Numbered from the stretch's first letter, positions 25,713-35,245 are shown. The stretch is DNA of 64,000 bases from CAIVAT01 sp964355945 (GCA_964355945.1 CAYHGE010000006.1:11351-75350); one strand, 5' to 3'. Notes: generated by a model not told the origin, from the letters alone. Program-made: numbers and translations.

Positions 25713-26871
25713 TCCTGCGTGTTTTTTTGCTTTCCAGTTGCCGAAACAGTTTCAAATATGCCTGACCGCATGATGCAATCGAAAACTTGCTTTCAAATGT
25801 TGCGAGTGCTTTCTGTTTCAAATCAGAATATAGTTCCGGAGAATTAACAATATTCAGCACCATGTCTGCAATGGTTTCCGGTTCCATGGTCGTTTCAACC
25901 AGGAAGCCATTCTCACCGTTTACGATAATTTCAGGAATACCTCCAACACGTGATGCGATAACAGGAATCCCGCACGCAAATGATTCAAGAATAACCATCG
26001 GCATTCCTTCATTTTTGCTTGTAAGGATGAGCAGGTTTAACTTCGGGATAACCGTTTCGGCTGCTGATCGCACCTCTCCCAAATAGGTTGCAAATGTTGT
26101 ATTCGATGCAATCCATTGTTCCGCTTTCTCTCTTTCAGGGCCATCGCCTGCAAGCAAAAACCGGATAGTCGGATCTGCTTCCCATGCAATCCGAACGGCT
26201 TCTGCCGCAAGGTGCCATTGCTTACGGGTATCCAGCGCACCAATAAATCCAACATTAAATATCTGGTTATCAGCATGTTCCACCTTTTTTAAAGAGGATG
26301 TGGAAGGAGGAACCCCATTACAAATCGTTTCTATTGAATCAGGGGCCAGGTGAAGCTTTTCAGTAATTACCGGGACACTAAACCCATCAACCGAGACCAT
26401 TCCATCAACGTATCTGACCAATCTCCTGCCGAGCCAGTGATGAAGCCTCTGCTTTACAGGATGATGCAGGAGTAACCCGTTCGGACAGCCATGGAACGTG
26501 GCAATTGTTGTTGCCTCAATCTTACTTTTCAAAGGAAGAAAAACCGAAGAAAAATGGGCGTCGTGGAAAAGCAGATATAAACTACCCTCCTGATGCATTG
26601 CCCTTATGTTTCCAAGTTCAGCAGAAAGCGTACCATCAAACAACTCAACCAGCCGTGACAATTTGTAATCCTGACGATAAAAAACCTTCGCATCAATCTG
26701 ATTGTAAACTATTTCATTCTTCAACCATTCGATATATCCATGGTCTGAAGAGAAAAAAACACCTGTTCCCGCTAATCCGGTACTTTTCTGCCAGCGCAAC
26801 AGGTTTTTAATGACAGACCACACACCTGTTCTTGGTTCCCAGGCAACATGTATCATTACCGGGGGCTTCAT
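25699..26871 (-). CDS. Glycosyltransferase family 4
   Basis: A 390-residue GT-B enzyme with EPRTGVWSVIKNLLRWQ (acceptor loop), NVGFIGALDTRKQWHLAAEAV, FLLAGDGPEREKAEQWI and LTSKNEGMPMVILESFACGIPV followed by RVGGIPEIIVNGENGFLV, a textbook GT4 donor site. It overlaps the flippase gene by 4 bp. Donor sugar not determinable. Confidence 0.88.
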   Translation of the reverse strand: MKPPVMIHVAWEPRTGVWSVIKNLLRWQKSTGLAGTGVFFSSDHGYIEWLKNEIVYNQIDAKVFYRQDYKLSRLVELFDGTLSAELGNIRAMHQEGSLYLLFHDAHFSSVFLPLKSKIEATTIATFHGCPNGLLLHHPVKQRLHHWLGRRLVRYVDGMVSVDGFSVPVITEKLHLAPDSIETICNGVPPSTSSLKKVEHADNQIFNVGFIGALDTRKQWHLAAEAVRIAWEADPTIRFLLAGDGPEREKAEQWIASNTTFATYLGEVRSAAETVIPKLNLLILTSKNEGMPMVILESFACGIPVIASRVGGIPEIIVNGENGFLVETTMEPETIADMVLNIVNSPELYSDLKQKALATFESKFSIASCGQAYLKLFRQLESKKTRRNAGI

Positions 26872-28322
26872 TCGGATATGCTTTTTATTTTACTCATTAT
26901 CAAATCTTTGAATATAATTATCTCGATTCCGATGGCTAGCATCAGGACCAAAACAGCAATCCAGGGTCCGGTAAAAAAGGAGATCCCGGCTGCAACCAGA
27001 AACGGCAATAATTGTAACACCTGAGGCAGAACCCCGGTTATTAACCGCCTCATGTATCTGGCATAAACAATCATCACAATGAGCAATAAAACACTCTCAC
27101 CGCATAGGTATCCCAGGGCAATGCCATATCCGGCATGCGATAGCAAAAGGTAACCGAACAGCAGAATAGAGGATGCCCTGACTATCTGAAACAACAACAA
27201 TAGTTTGGTTTTTCCTTTTGAGGTGAGTACCGGACCTATTGTACCAGTTAATCCGAAGATCGTATAAGAAATAACCAGTATCCGGCAAATATCGGACGCG
27301 CTGGCCATTTCCTGTCCGTAAATAATCGTAACCACGAATGGGGCAATGCATATTAAAACTGCACCCAGCGGGATTTGCATGAACCAGGAAGTGCGGATAT
27401 AATTCACCACGGATTGGAAATAGATATCCGCTCCTTTGTTGGTTTGCTTTGAAAAATGAGGAAGCCCGGCCGATGCTACTGCAGATGAGAGGACAGGCAG
27501 GATAAATGCGATCTGCCGCGCCACGCCAAGGTCTGCAACTGCTGCCCATTGTTGTCCGCCTTTTGCAAGTAGAAACTGCCCCCCCCAATCTGCCCCCATT
27601 TGTATAAGTGAAAGCATAACCAGTGGTAGTGAGAGTTGCACTACATTGGAAACATACTGTCTGTCAGTTTTTAACAACTTAATACCATCGCGGAAATGCC
27701 ACTGAACATGGCCATCAGTGATCAGCCAAAGTATAACCAGAAAAACAAAAGCGGTCAGTACATAAGCAGCAATGGCACCCCATAGTCCGTACCAGAGGAC
27801 CAGGAATATGCATAAAACAATATTTGTAATTGATTTCCCGAGGTAGGCAAAGAATGACCTGTCAAATAATTCGTACCCCTGAATTATTGCTGAAAAAACT
27901 GCTGAGAGCGTGATGAGTCCTGCCCATGGAGCGATGACGATGATCACGCTGGCAGATATCCGATGGCCGGGATCGAGAAACAGTGCAACCTTCTGATCAA
28001 AACCAAGGGTAATCAAAATGATCGCCAGCCCCATCATCAGGCACCAGAAGATTCCGAGGGCGATTAAACCAGGAACCTTGTTCGGACTATTCAGTCGGTT
28101 CCTGGAAACTTCCCTGACTAATATATTTGCCGGCCCGCTGATAATTGTGTTGGCCAACAGGTTAAGTGTGGTAATGATAAATATAAAAACGCCATAATTT
28201 TCCTTGTCCATCAAACGGGCAAGAATAACAAGCGCAAGAAGGGCTGAAAAACGGTCAATCAGTCCTGAACCCAATGACCAGAAAGAATTTTTTACAAGGG
28301 AGTTGGAATTGAAAAACTTCAA
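26868..28322 (-). CDS. wzx: Wzx-type polysaccharide flippase
   Basis: A 484-residue multi-spanning protein (about 12-14 helices) of the MOP superfamily/polysaccharide-biosynthesis type. The N-terminus SFWSLGSGLIDRFSALLALVILARL followed by NYGVFIFIIT is the usual Wzx opening. It would flip undecaprenyl-linked repeat units to the periplasm. Its pairing with a polymerase-like gene next door indicates a Wzy-dependent pathway. Confidence 0.85.
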   Translation of the reverse strand: MKFFNSNSLVKNSFWSLGSGLIDRFSALLALVILARLMDKENYGVFIFIITTLNLLANTIISGPANILVREVSRNRLNSPNKVPGLIALGIFWCLMMGLAIILITLGFDQKVALFLDPGHRISASVIIVIAPWAGLITLSAVFSAIIQGYELFDRSFFAYLGKSITNIVLCIFLVLWYGLWGAIAAYVLTAFVFLVILWLITDGHVQWHFRDGIKLLKTDRQYVSNVVQLSLPLVMLSLIQMGADWGGQFLLAKGGQQWAAVADLGVARQIAFILPVLSSAVASAGLPHFSKQTNKGADIYFQSVVNYIRTSWFMQIPLGAVLICIAPFVVTIIYGQEMASASDICRILVISYTIFGLTGTIGPVLTSKGKTKLLLLFQIVRASSILLFGYLLLSHAGYGIALGYLCGESVLLLIVMIVYARYMRRLITGVLPQVLQLLPFLVAAGISFFTGPWIAVLVLMLAIGIEIIIFKDLIMSKIKSISE

Positions 28323-28353
28323 AAGGAATTCGTATTTTTCATTTTCACCTTCA

Positions 28354-29754
28354 CTAAGTTTTGACCTGATTCGGTGTCCTGAAATAAATCAGCCAGACCA
28401 ATGCCATGAATATCCAGAACACTTTCCACGACTGGGCGCTGAATGACATGAACGAAACAAATATCAAAATACCAACCAGGGTATAGGCAAGGTAATCGGG
28501 ATGGAAAAACGTCTTATACTTCAGTATGAATGGAGCAAAACAGAATAATATGAAGAGGATGCTCTCGGGCAACCCGGCAAGCGAACCTACCTCGATGTAT
28601 GTATTATGTGCGACAAATTCACCAAATTTACCTCTGCCATAGGAAGAGAACAACCAGGTAGCCTCCTTGGGAGAGCCTGACAAGGGATATTCTGCAATTA
28701 TTTTCAGGTGGCTGAGCCAGATGGAACTTCTCCCCCCTACCATGCTTCCATGTATGCTCATCCCACTCTCCTTGTCATTGATCCGCTCCATGGCGATCAG
28801 GTAACGATTAAAGTTAACATTAGTTCCGATGTATACTACTGCTGACGACAACATGATAATGATAAGGAATGATACTGCCCGGATTTTCATTTTTCGTGGG
28901 AAGTACTCCTCTTTATTAGCGGAGATGAAGAGGAACACCAACATTGATGCAAATCCGGCAGCTGAAGTAATAAGGGCCGAACGGGAAGCAGTACTGATCA
29001 GGGGTGGCAATCCGATAATAAACACGATAACAACAGAAATTAAAGCTGTTATTATTCTTTCTGGATTGGGTATTCCCTTAAACCCGGTATTTTTCGAAGC
29101 AAGCGAAGTGGCCTTTGCAAATAAAAATCCAATAACGCCGATTGGCAGCATGATCCCAACCATGTTTGCATCCCCCTTTCCGCTACCGATCCTTTCTACA
29201 TTTCTTACTGCATCTCCCTCGTATTGAATAAGTTCAACTGGCAACCCCAATCTTAAAAACCAGTACCCGACAATGCTGATGAAGGATGAAAGGCATATAA
29301 CGATCAGCAATTCATTCAGGCTGTACCGATTGTCATTGGCATAAACGATTGCGATGATAAAGAAGAATGCTCCGGTGAGAATGGGGATATACTTTATCCA
29401 GGTCCCATTAAAAACAGTCATCAAAACACCCCAGCAAAGAAAAAGCAAAAGCACAGACGGAATCCTGAATCCTCTCTGCACCAGGGCTGGCCAACCATTA
29501 AACGGTAAGGTGATCACCCAGCAGATCACACCGAGTTGTGCCAGCGACAAAGAAATACCTTTGGGATCAGGAGCCATTTGTGACCCAACGGCAAAAACAA
29601 AGAATGCAGCAGAATTAAAACAGGATATTATTGAAATAAAAATCGATAAATATACCCCATAGGTAGTTTGTACAGGAGAAAAATGGAGTAACGTCAATCC
29701 TGCAAAAACCGTTATGGCTAAGAAATACTTCTTGAAGAATGAACTTTGATACAT
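28354..29754 (-). CDS. O-antigen polymerase/ligase-like membrane protein (Wzy/WaaL superfamily)
   Basis: A 466-residue protein with about 11-12 helices and one large extracytoplasmic loop near residues 310-375. That loop contains SMVGGRSSIWLSHLKIIAEYPL and AHNTYIEVGSLAG; H-N-x-Y and the Arg-rich loop are the hallmarks of the O-ligase/polymerase (Wzy_C) family. Whether it polymerises units or ligates chains cannot be told from sequence. Position next to wzx favours polymerase. Confidence 0.75.
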   Translation of the reverse strand: MYQSSFFKKYFLAITVFAGLTLLHFSPVQTTYGVYLSIFISIISCFNSAAFFVFAVGSQMAPDPKGISLSLAQLGVICWVITLPFNGWPALVQRGFRIPSVLLLFLCWGVLMTVFNGTWIKYIPILTGAFFFIIAIVYANDNRYSLNELLIVICLSSFISIVGYWFLRLGLPVELIQYEGDAVRNVERIGSGKGDANMVGIMLPIGVIGFLFAKATSLASKNTGFKGIPNPERIITALISVVIVFIIGLPPLISTASRSALITSAAGFASMLVFLFISANKEEYFPRKMKIRAVSFLIIIMLSSAVVYIGTNVNFNRYLIAMERINDKESGMSIHGSMVGGRSSIWLSHLKIIAEYPLSGSPKEATWLFSSYGRGKFGEFVAHNTYIEVGSLAGLPESILFILFCFAPFILKYKTFFHPDYLAYTLVGILIFVSFMSFSAQSWKVFWIFMALVWLIYFRTPNQVKT

Positions 29755-29804
29755 TACCTGTCTTTAATTGCTCAAATTATCATAAAAGATTTAAAGGCGC
29801 CTTT

Positions 29805-30944
29805 TTAGCGGATCCCATCCCACAAATTACTCAACCCCGCATTCCCCATGATGAGTTTCAAGGTCCGCCAGGAGGTGTCGGTTATCATATAACCCTCTGC
29901 AATTTGCGGATATTGTCTGACATGATGCTCTTGAATTGCCAGCGCCACTGAGTCCAGAACCCTTTGTGGATCAAACCCCGTGAGGATGATGGTTCCCGCG
30001 TCCTGCGCTTCGGGCCGCTCCATCGACTGTCGAAGTGAAATGGCCGGGAAGGATAGTATAGCGGACTCTTCTGAAATGGTTCCGCTGTCGGAGATGGTAC
30101 ACCGTGCATGCTGCTGAAGGCAGATATAATCAAGAAAACCAAATGGTTTCAGAAACTGAATCCTGGGATCAGGCTGAAAATCAGCAAGGGCCTCCAGCTT
30201 TTTGCGGGTACGCGGATGGGTGGAGACGATTACCGGAATGTTGTATTCAACGGTAAGCCGGTGTAAAATATTCAGGATCTTCGCCAGGTTCCGGGGATTA
30301 TCAACATTCTCTTCCCGATGGGCACTCACCAGGAAATACCCTCCGTTTGATACCGAAAGCTGATTCAGAATATCAGATTTTGAGATCCTGGGAAAGTAAT
30401 AGTCAAGAACCTCCTTCATGGGCGAACCCGTAAGGTAAATCCGCCGGTGCGGCAGCCCTTCCGAGAGCAGGTGACGCCTTGCATGTTCGGTATAAACCAG
30501 GTTAAAGTCAGCAATGTGGTCAATGACCCTGCGGTTGATCTCCTCCGGCACATTGAAATCAAAACTCCGGTTGCCTGCCTCCATGTGAAAAATGGGGATG
30601 TGCATCCGCTTTGCCATGTAAGCTGAAAGACAGGAATTGGTATCTCCCAGAACAAGCAGCGCATCCGGCTTCTCCAGTTTCAGAATTTCTTCCGACTTCC
30701 GGATGATATCCCCCACCGCACTCCCAAGAGAAGATGTATCAATGTTGAGAAAATGGTCCGGCTTGCGCAACTCCAGGTCACTGAAGAAAACCTCGTTGAG
30801 TTCATAGTCGTAATTCTGTCCGGTATGAACGATGACCTGATGCAGATGTTCGTCAAGCAATGCCATGGTGCGCGACAGCCTGATGATTTCAGGGCGCGTT
30901 CCAACGACGGTCACGACTTTAAGGTTTGATTTTTTCATGATCAT
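29805..30944 (-). CDS. capG: UDP-N-acetyl-L-talosamine 2-epimerase-type enzyme (CapG/FnlC)
   Basis: A 379-residue non-hydrolysing UDP-sugar 2-epimerase (WecB superfamily): VVGTRPEIIRLSR, HTGQNYDYELNEVFF, VLGDTNSCLSAYMA, MEAGNRSFDFNVPEEINRR, SAHREENVDNPRNL and SDSGTISEES. On sequence alone it could act on UDP-GlcNAc, but it directly follows CapE and CapF with a 4-bp overlap. The trio converts UDP-GlcNAc to UDP-N-acetyl-L-fucosamine, with CapG catalysing the last C2 epimerisation. Confidence 0.85.
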   Translation of the reverse strand: MIMKKSNLKVVTVVGTRPEIIRLSRTMALLDEHLHQVIVHTGQNYDYELNEVFFSDLELRKPDHFLNIDTSSLGSAVGDIIRKSEEILKLEKPDALLVLGDTNSCLSAYMAKRMHIPIFHMEAGNRSFDFNVPEEINRRVIDHIADFNLVYTEHARRHLLSEGLPHRRIYLTGSPMKEVLDYYFPRISKSDILNQLSVSNGGYFLVSAHREENVDNPRNLAKILNILHRLTVEYNIPVIVSTHPRTRKKLEALADFQPDPRIQFLKPFGFLDYICLQQHARCTISDSGTISEESAILSFPAISLRQSMERPEAQDAGTIILTGFDPQRVLDSVALAIQEHHVRQYPQIAEGYMITDTSWRTLKLIMGNAGLSNLWDGIR

Positions 30945-32056
30945 ACTTTTTCAAAAAACGTATCAGGATCGTTTGCATCAAAGTGCTCATTGATCCAGAA
31001 AATGGTATAGAGTTCTTCGCTGCCGGTATTTTTGATGTTATGTGTATACCATACCGGCATATCCACAAAAGAGGGATGGTCTCCATCCAGTTCGAAGGAG
31101 TGCACTTCACTGGTGCCGATCCTTCTCAATTCAATCAGTGCCTTGCCTTTAATCACGGCAAAACGCTCGGCTTTTCGCGTGTGAAAATGGTTGCCGCGGG
31201 TTACTCCCGGAACAGTGGTAGAGAAGGAGACCTGTCCCCCGCTGTTCAGTTTAACCGTTTCCACAAAACTTCCGCGCTGATCCGTGTTCATTTTCAATGG
31301 AAACGGAAAGAAATCATCATGGTTGATGAAGCAGAGGAATGTGTTGTAAAGGTTGCGTTCAAAAGGATTGTCAAGCGAAGGAATCTCTCCTTTCCCGTAA
31401 TAATTCGATTTGAAACGTTCCAGGATTTTCAGGATGTCGCTCACTTTTGCCTCAACAGTGTGCTGAAGCTGAATGGTTTCTATGACAACTTTATCCTGGT
31501 ATTTCTCACTGATTTCCAGAATTTTCTCAACAAAATGGTTAACCAGTTCAGCTACATAAATCAGTTTCAGGTTCCCGTCCACATCAATTCGGGGCTGTTC
31601 ATCATGGGTCAGCTGGTGGCAAAAAGTAGACACCACCGAATTGTAGTAAGGGTTACCAAAAGGGCCATAAACATTGGGGATGATGAAGCCCGTAACTTGC
31701 GCTGAGTTTCTGTCAGCCCAGGCTTTGAGCAATTCCCTTCCCTCTTTTTTCGATCTGCCATAAGGGTTGTCACGTTCTTCCTGGGTTGAAGAGGCGAACA
31801 AAACATGGGGTGTGGAATTAGTTTGCTCCAGTGCATCGATCAGTTTTTTCACGAGGCTGATATTTGTCTGGTAGATCACTTCGGGATCATTGTGCCTGTT
31901 CATGGCTGCAAGGTGTACAATCACATCACAGGAAGAAACCCATTCTTCCAGTTTGCTCTTTTCTGCGAAAAACGCATCTTCGAATGGGATGCGTTCATAT
32001 TTCTCCGGTTGTAAACCAAATGTATTGTACAGGTGAGTTCCGACAAACCCGGCCTG
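30941..32056 (-). CDS. capF: CapF/FnlB bifunctional UDP-sugar reductase (start lost in assembly gap)
   Basis: About 371 residues are visible, starting at QAGFVGTHL; only the first 7-8 residues of the Rossmann motif are missing inside the N-run. The N-terminal part is an SDR domain (VIVHLAAMNRH, DNPYGRSKKEG). The C-terminal part is a cupin: RGSFVETVK, GVTRGNHFHTRKAERFAVIKG, VDMPVWYTHNIKN. CapF performs C3 epimerisation (cupin) and C4 reduction (SDR) in UDP-L-FucNAc synthesis. An apparent continuous frame with the next gene across the Ns is an artefact of the 100-N filler. Confidence 0.92.
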   Translation of the reverse strand, partial: QAGFVGTHLYNTFGLQPEKYERIPFEDAFFAEKSKLEEWVSSCDVIVHLAAMNRHNDPEVIYQTNISLVKKLIDALEQTNSTPHVLFASSTQEERDNPYGRSKKEGRELLKAWADRNSAQVTGFIIPNVYGPFGNPYYNSVVSTFCHQLTHDEQPRIDVDGNLKLIYVAELVNHFVEKILEISEKYQDKVVIETIQLQHTVEAKVSDILKILERFKSNYYGKGEIPSLDNPFERNLYNTFLCFINHDDFFPFPLKMNTDQRGSFVETVKLNSGGQVSFSTTVPGVTRGNHFHTRKAERFAVIKGKALIELRRIGTSEVHSFELDGDHPSFVDMPVWYTHNIKNTGSEELYTIFWINEHFDANDPDTFFEKV

Positions 32057-32156
32057 NNNNNNNNNNNNNNNNNNNNNNNNNNNNNNNNNNNNNNNNNNNN
32101 NNNNNNNNNNNNNNNNNNNNNNNNNNNNNNNNNNNNNNNNNNNNNNNNNNNNNNNN
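32057..32156. other. Assembly gap (100 Ns)
   Basis: A run of exactly 100 Ns, the usual placeholder for a gap of unknown size. From the expected lengths of CapE (about 340 residues, 243 seen) and CapF (7-8 residues missing), the true gap is likely about 300-350 nt. Confidence 0.97.
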
Positions 32157-32887
32157 GCATGATACAATTCGAGCAGGGCCTTGGCCAGAACTTCTATCGT
32201 TGCTGCGGGGGCTTTCTGGACAAAAATGTCGCCGTTTTCTCCATGTTCGAAAGCATACAGCACCAGTGTTACCGCATCTTCCAGGGTCATCATGAACCGC
32301 GTCATGTTCGGATCTGTCAGGGTGATGGGTTCTCCTCTCCTTATCTGCTCAATAAACAAGGGGATTACAGAACCCCTTGAAGCCATGACGTTTCCATAGC
32401 GTGTTCCGCAGAAGGTTGTACCACTTCCAACAAGGTTCCGGCTTTTGGCTACCATCACCTTTTCGCTCAGGGCTTTCGACATACCCATGGCATTGATCGG
32501 ATAGACAGCCTTATCCGTACTCAGCACGATCACATTTTTCACTCCGTTTTCCAGGGCACTGTCGAGCACGTTTTCACATCCCATAACATTGGTTCGAACG
32601 GCCTCCATGGGAAAGAATTCACACGAGGGGACCTGCTTCAGGGCTGCCGCCTGAAAAACATAATCGACACCGCGCATGGCAGTGTCAAGACTGCGTTTAT
32701 CGCGGGTATCACCGATATAATATTTGATCTTGTCGTTACGGTAATGCTGACGCATATCATCCTGTTTTTTTTCGTCGCGCGAAAAAATTCTGATCTCCCG
32801 GATGCCGGTTTCCAGAAAACGATTCAGCACAGCATTGCCGAAAGAACCGGTGCCTCCTGTTATCAGTAATGTTTTATCGGTAAACAT
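32157..32887 (-). CDS. capE: CapE/FnlA UDP-GlcNAc 4,6-dehydratase/5-epimerase (3' end lost in gap)
   Basis: The first 243 or so residues of an extended SDR of the polysaccharide-biosynthesis (CapE/FlaA1) family: LLITGGTGSFGNAVLNRFL, RIFSRDEKKQDDMRQ, GDTRDKRSL, AAALKQVPSCEF, STDKAVYPINAMGMSKALSEK (with the Met-x3-Lys active site of this group), RYGNVMASRGSVIPLF. About 100 C-terminal residues and the stop lie in the N-run. First step of UDP-L-FucNAc synthesis. Confidence 0.93.
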
Positions 32888-32973
32888 GTTATGGGTGTTT
32901 GTTACTACTTTTGGAGAACATGAGATTGGCTCTGCACGGATGAAATCCCATCATGCAGAAAGCTGCCGGGTGA

Positions 32974-34269
32974 CTAAAGGCTCCAGTAAGTCAGTTCCTC
33001 TATTTTATTCCTGAAAATCCCCTTTACGTCGATGAGTATTCCCTTTGGAGCCGCAATGGACTGGAAATATTTTTCAGTGAGTTCAAGATATGGTTTATGA
33101 TTAACCGCCACGATGACCGCATCGTAATCCTGCTGAATTTCATTTGCAAGTCCAAAGCCATATTCATGCAGCAGTTCGTCGTGACTGGCATAAGGATCGG
33201 TCACATCAACCTGGATCCCATATTGTTTGAGTTCACTTACAAGATCAGCTACCCTGGAGTTGCGTATGTCACTGACATTTTCCTTAAAGGTTGCTCCCAT
33301 CACAAGGACCCTGGCACTCAGCACATTTTTACCGGCTTTGATGAGTTGCTTGACACACTGCTTTGCAACATAAAACCCCATGCTGTCGTTGACATACCGG
33401 CCGGCATTGATTACACGGGCATGATACCGGTATTCAGAGGCTTTATAGGTAAGATAATAGGGATCAACGCCAATGCAATGACCGCCAACCAATCCCGGAT
33501 AAAATTTCAGAAAGTTCCACTTTGTGCCGGCCGCTTCGAGAACATCATAAATATTGATATTCATGCGTCCGAAGATGATTGACAACTCATTCATGAAGGC
33601 AATGTTGATATCACGCTGGGCATTTTCGATGATTTTTGCAGCCTCAGCCACTTTGATGGTCGGCGCCCTGTGAACACCAGGCTTAACAATGAGTTCATAT
33701 ATTTTTGCTACCTGCTCCAGAGATTCATCATCACAGCCTGAAACAATTTTAATGACGGAGGTCAGTGTATGCTCCTGGTCACCCGGGTTTATTCGTTCAG
33801 GGGAAAAGCCAACTTTAAAGTCCGTGATAAATTCCAGCCCCGATATCTTTTCGAGAATCGGAACACAATCCTCCTCGGTAGCCCCGGGATAAACTGTTGA
33901 TTCATACACCACATAATCACCCTTCTTTAACACTTTGGCCACTGTGCGGGTGGCCGCAAGCAACGGACTGAGATCAGGGAGGTTGTGTTTATCAACAGGG
34001 GTCGGTACGGCAACAATATGAAACGAACATGATTTCAGATCATCCGGATTAGCCGTAATCAGGATATCCGTATCAAGAAATGCCGATGCATCCAGCTCTC
34101 CGCTTGGGTCAATGCTGTTTTTCATCATGTCAACCCGATCGGGTTTAATATCAAAGCCCACGACTTTTATCTTCTTTGCAAATTCAAGTGCGATGGGCAA
34201 GCCTACATATCCCAACCCGATAACGGAGAGAGAAGAATTCTTGTTTAGCAGGGATTCATAAATTGTCAT
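32974..34269 (-). CDS. UDP-N-acetylhexosamine 6-dehydrogenase (TviB/WbpA type)
   Basis: A 431-residue nucleotide-sugar dehydrogenase: SVIGLGYVGLPIALEFA (NAD site), AVPTPVDKHNLPDL, YESTVYPGATEE, GFSPERINPGD, KIIENAQRDINIAFMNE, and GGHCIGVDPYYLT with the catalytic Cys. The three UDPGDH domains are complete. It oxidises UDP-GlcNAc or UDP-GalNAc at C6 to the uronic acid (TviB/WbpA/WbpO group), giving an acidic sugar to the polymer. It is the first enzyme gene of the operon. Confidence 0.88.
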   Translation of the reverse strand: MTIYESLLNKNSSLSVIGLGYVGLPIALEFAKKIKVVGFDIKPDRVDMMKNSIDPSGELDASAFLDTDILITANPDDLKSCSFHIVAVPTPVDKHNLPDLSPLLAATRTVAKVLKKGDYVVYESTVYPGATEEDCVPILEKISGLEFITDFKVGFSPERINPGDQEHTLTSVIKIVSGCDDESLEQVAKIYELIVKPGVHRAPTIKVAEAAKIIENAQRDINIAFMNELSIIFGRMNINIYDVLEAAGTKWNFLKFYPGLVGGHCIGVDPYYLTYKASEYRYHARVINAGRYVNDSMGFYVAKQCVKQLIKAGKNVLSARVLVMGATFKENVSDIRNSRVADLVSELKQYGIQVDVTDPYASHDELLHEYGFGLANEIQQDYDAVIVAVNHKPYLELTEKYFQSIAAPKGILIDVKGIFRNKIEELTYWSL

Positions 34270-34412
34270 AAACAGTATAAATTAGAGGTACAACGTAAAT
34301 AATCAATTTTTCATTTGCTGATACAGCTTCGCCCTTTCGGTCACATAAACCTGGCAACAATTCAATACGCAAAATGCTAAATTCAGGATAAAAAATCAGC
34401 CTGAGTTCAGCA

Positions 34413-34955
34413 CTATTTCACTATTTCAATCAGCATTGGTGAAATGGTGAGTTTAAGAACCTGGTTGAGATGATCGATTCGGACAATGACCTTGTTTTTA
34501 TTGGAAACATTGACCAGTTCACCCATAAAACCCTGCAACGGTCCTGCATTTACCCTGACCCGGACGCCGGGCTGAAAGGTATCCGGGATACATTCAACTT
34601 GCAGGTTGGAACCAGTTATTATTTTTAAGATATTAATCTGACGATCAGGGATCGTAGCAGGTTTCCCTGAAAACCAGACATACCGGACAGCTCCCGGAGT
34701 GCTCAGAACGGTAAAATAATCACGGCTGGTCACCTTTACAAAACAATATGAACGGATAATAGGTTCTTCAACCATTTTCTTCCTGTCGCTCCATTGGTGC
34801 ATCACCTTACGAAGCGGAACATAAGCCTCGATGCCTTTGGCAATCAACAGATCCATTAGTTTCTTTTCAAACCGTGAACGGGTGTAAACTGCATACCAGG
34901 CTGGTGTTTGTTGGTCAATTGCAGGTATATTACCGTGATGCAGATTTTCTTCCAT
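34413..34955 (-). CDS. UpxY-family transcription antiterminator (NusG-like)
   Basis: A 180-residue NusG paralogue. The NGN domain starts at TPAWYAVYTRSRFEKKLMDLL and contains EPIIRSYCFVKVTSRDYFTVLSTPGAVRYVWFSG. The C-terminal KOW domain includes PGVRVRVNAGPLQGFMGELVNV. UpxY proteins in Bacteroides are the first genes of capsule operons and prevent premature termination in the leader. Here it is likewise the first gene of a ~20-kb operon, so the same role is expected. Confidence 0.9.
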   Translation of the reverse strand: MEENLHHGNIPAIDQQTPAWYAVYTRSRFEKKLMDLLIAKGIEAYVPLRKVMHQWSDRKKMVEEPIIRSYCFVKVTSRDYFTVLSTPGAVRYVWFSGKPATIPDRQINILKIITGSNLQVECIPDTFQPGVRVRVNAGPLQGFMGELVNVSNKNKVIVRIDHLNQVLKLTISPMLIEIVK

Positions 34956-35031
34956 AAATCAAATTTTCAGTGCGTACAATACTCCACAATGCCAGAAGAT
35001 ATTGTCAGCAACTGATATTCTCAGGGTATAC

Positions 35032-35054
35032 TTTGAGTAGCAAAGATACTCAAA
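35032..35054 (-). promoter_or_regulatory. Dyad overlapping the -7 box of the polysaccharide operon
   Basis: A perfect 8-bp inverted repeat (TTTGAGTA at 35032-35039, TACTCAAA at 35047-35054, spacer 7 nt). On the minus strand it surrounds TATCTTTG (35041-35048), a consensus -7 box about 86 nt upstream of the UpxY start. It could be an operator or a hairpin at the extreme 5' end of the transcript. A standard -33 element was not seen. Confidence 0.5.
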
Positions 35055-35103
35055 ATAACATTTCACCTGCCACCCTTTATGACCAAATAATGCACAAAAT
35101 CAA

Positions 35104-35124
35104 TGTTATGGAAGAAACATAACA
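35104..35124. promoter_or_regulatory. Second dyad in the operon upstream region
   Basis: TGTTATG (35104-35110) and CATAACA (35118-35124) form a perfect 7-bp inverted repeat with a 7-nt spacer, the same geometry as the dyad at 35032. Possible regulator site for the leftward operon. Confidence 0.35.
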
Positions 35125-35150
35125 CAGCGGTAAAGGAAATATTTCAATAA

Positions 35151-35174
35151 GGTGAGCAGGTGAGCAGGTGAGCA
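35151..35174. repeat. Three tandem copies of an 8-mer
   Basis: GGTGAGCA occurs three times head to tail. It lies in the 349-nt spacer between the divergent UpxY and carboxylase genes. Apart from two dyads and promoters nothing else is visible in that spacer. Confidence 0.7.
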
Positions 35175-35245
35175 TAAAATAATACAATTGTTGACCAGGA
35201 TATCAGCACGTTAGCAAATAGGCAGCCGTATTCATACCGGTTAAT

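Noticed and set aside
31864..32380. Plus-strand open frames across the N-run
   Set aside because: They depend on the 100-N filler and are antisense to well-identified capE and capF.
33097..33582. 161-codon plus-strand frame
   Set aside because: It is antisense to the conserved UDP-sugar dehydrogenase gene.
35032..35174. Invertible promoter of the Bacteroides capsule type
   Set aside because: The two dyads are local and not inverted copies of each other, so no invertible segment is defined.
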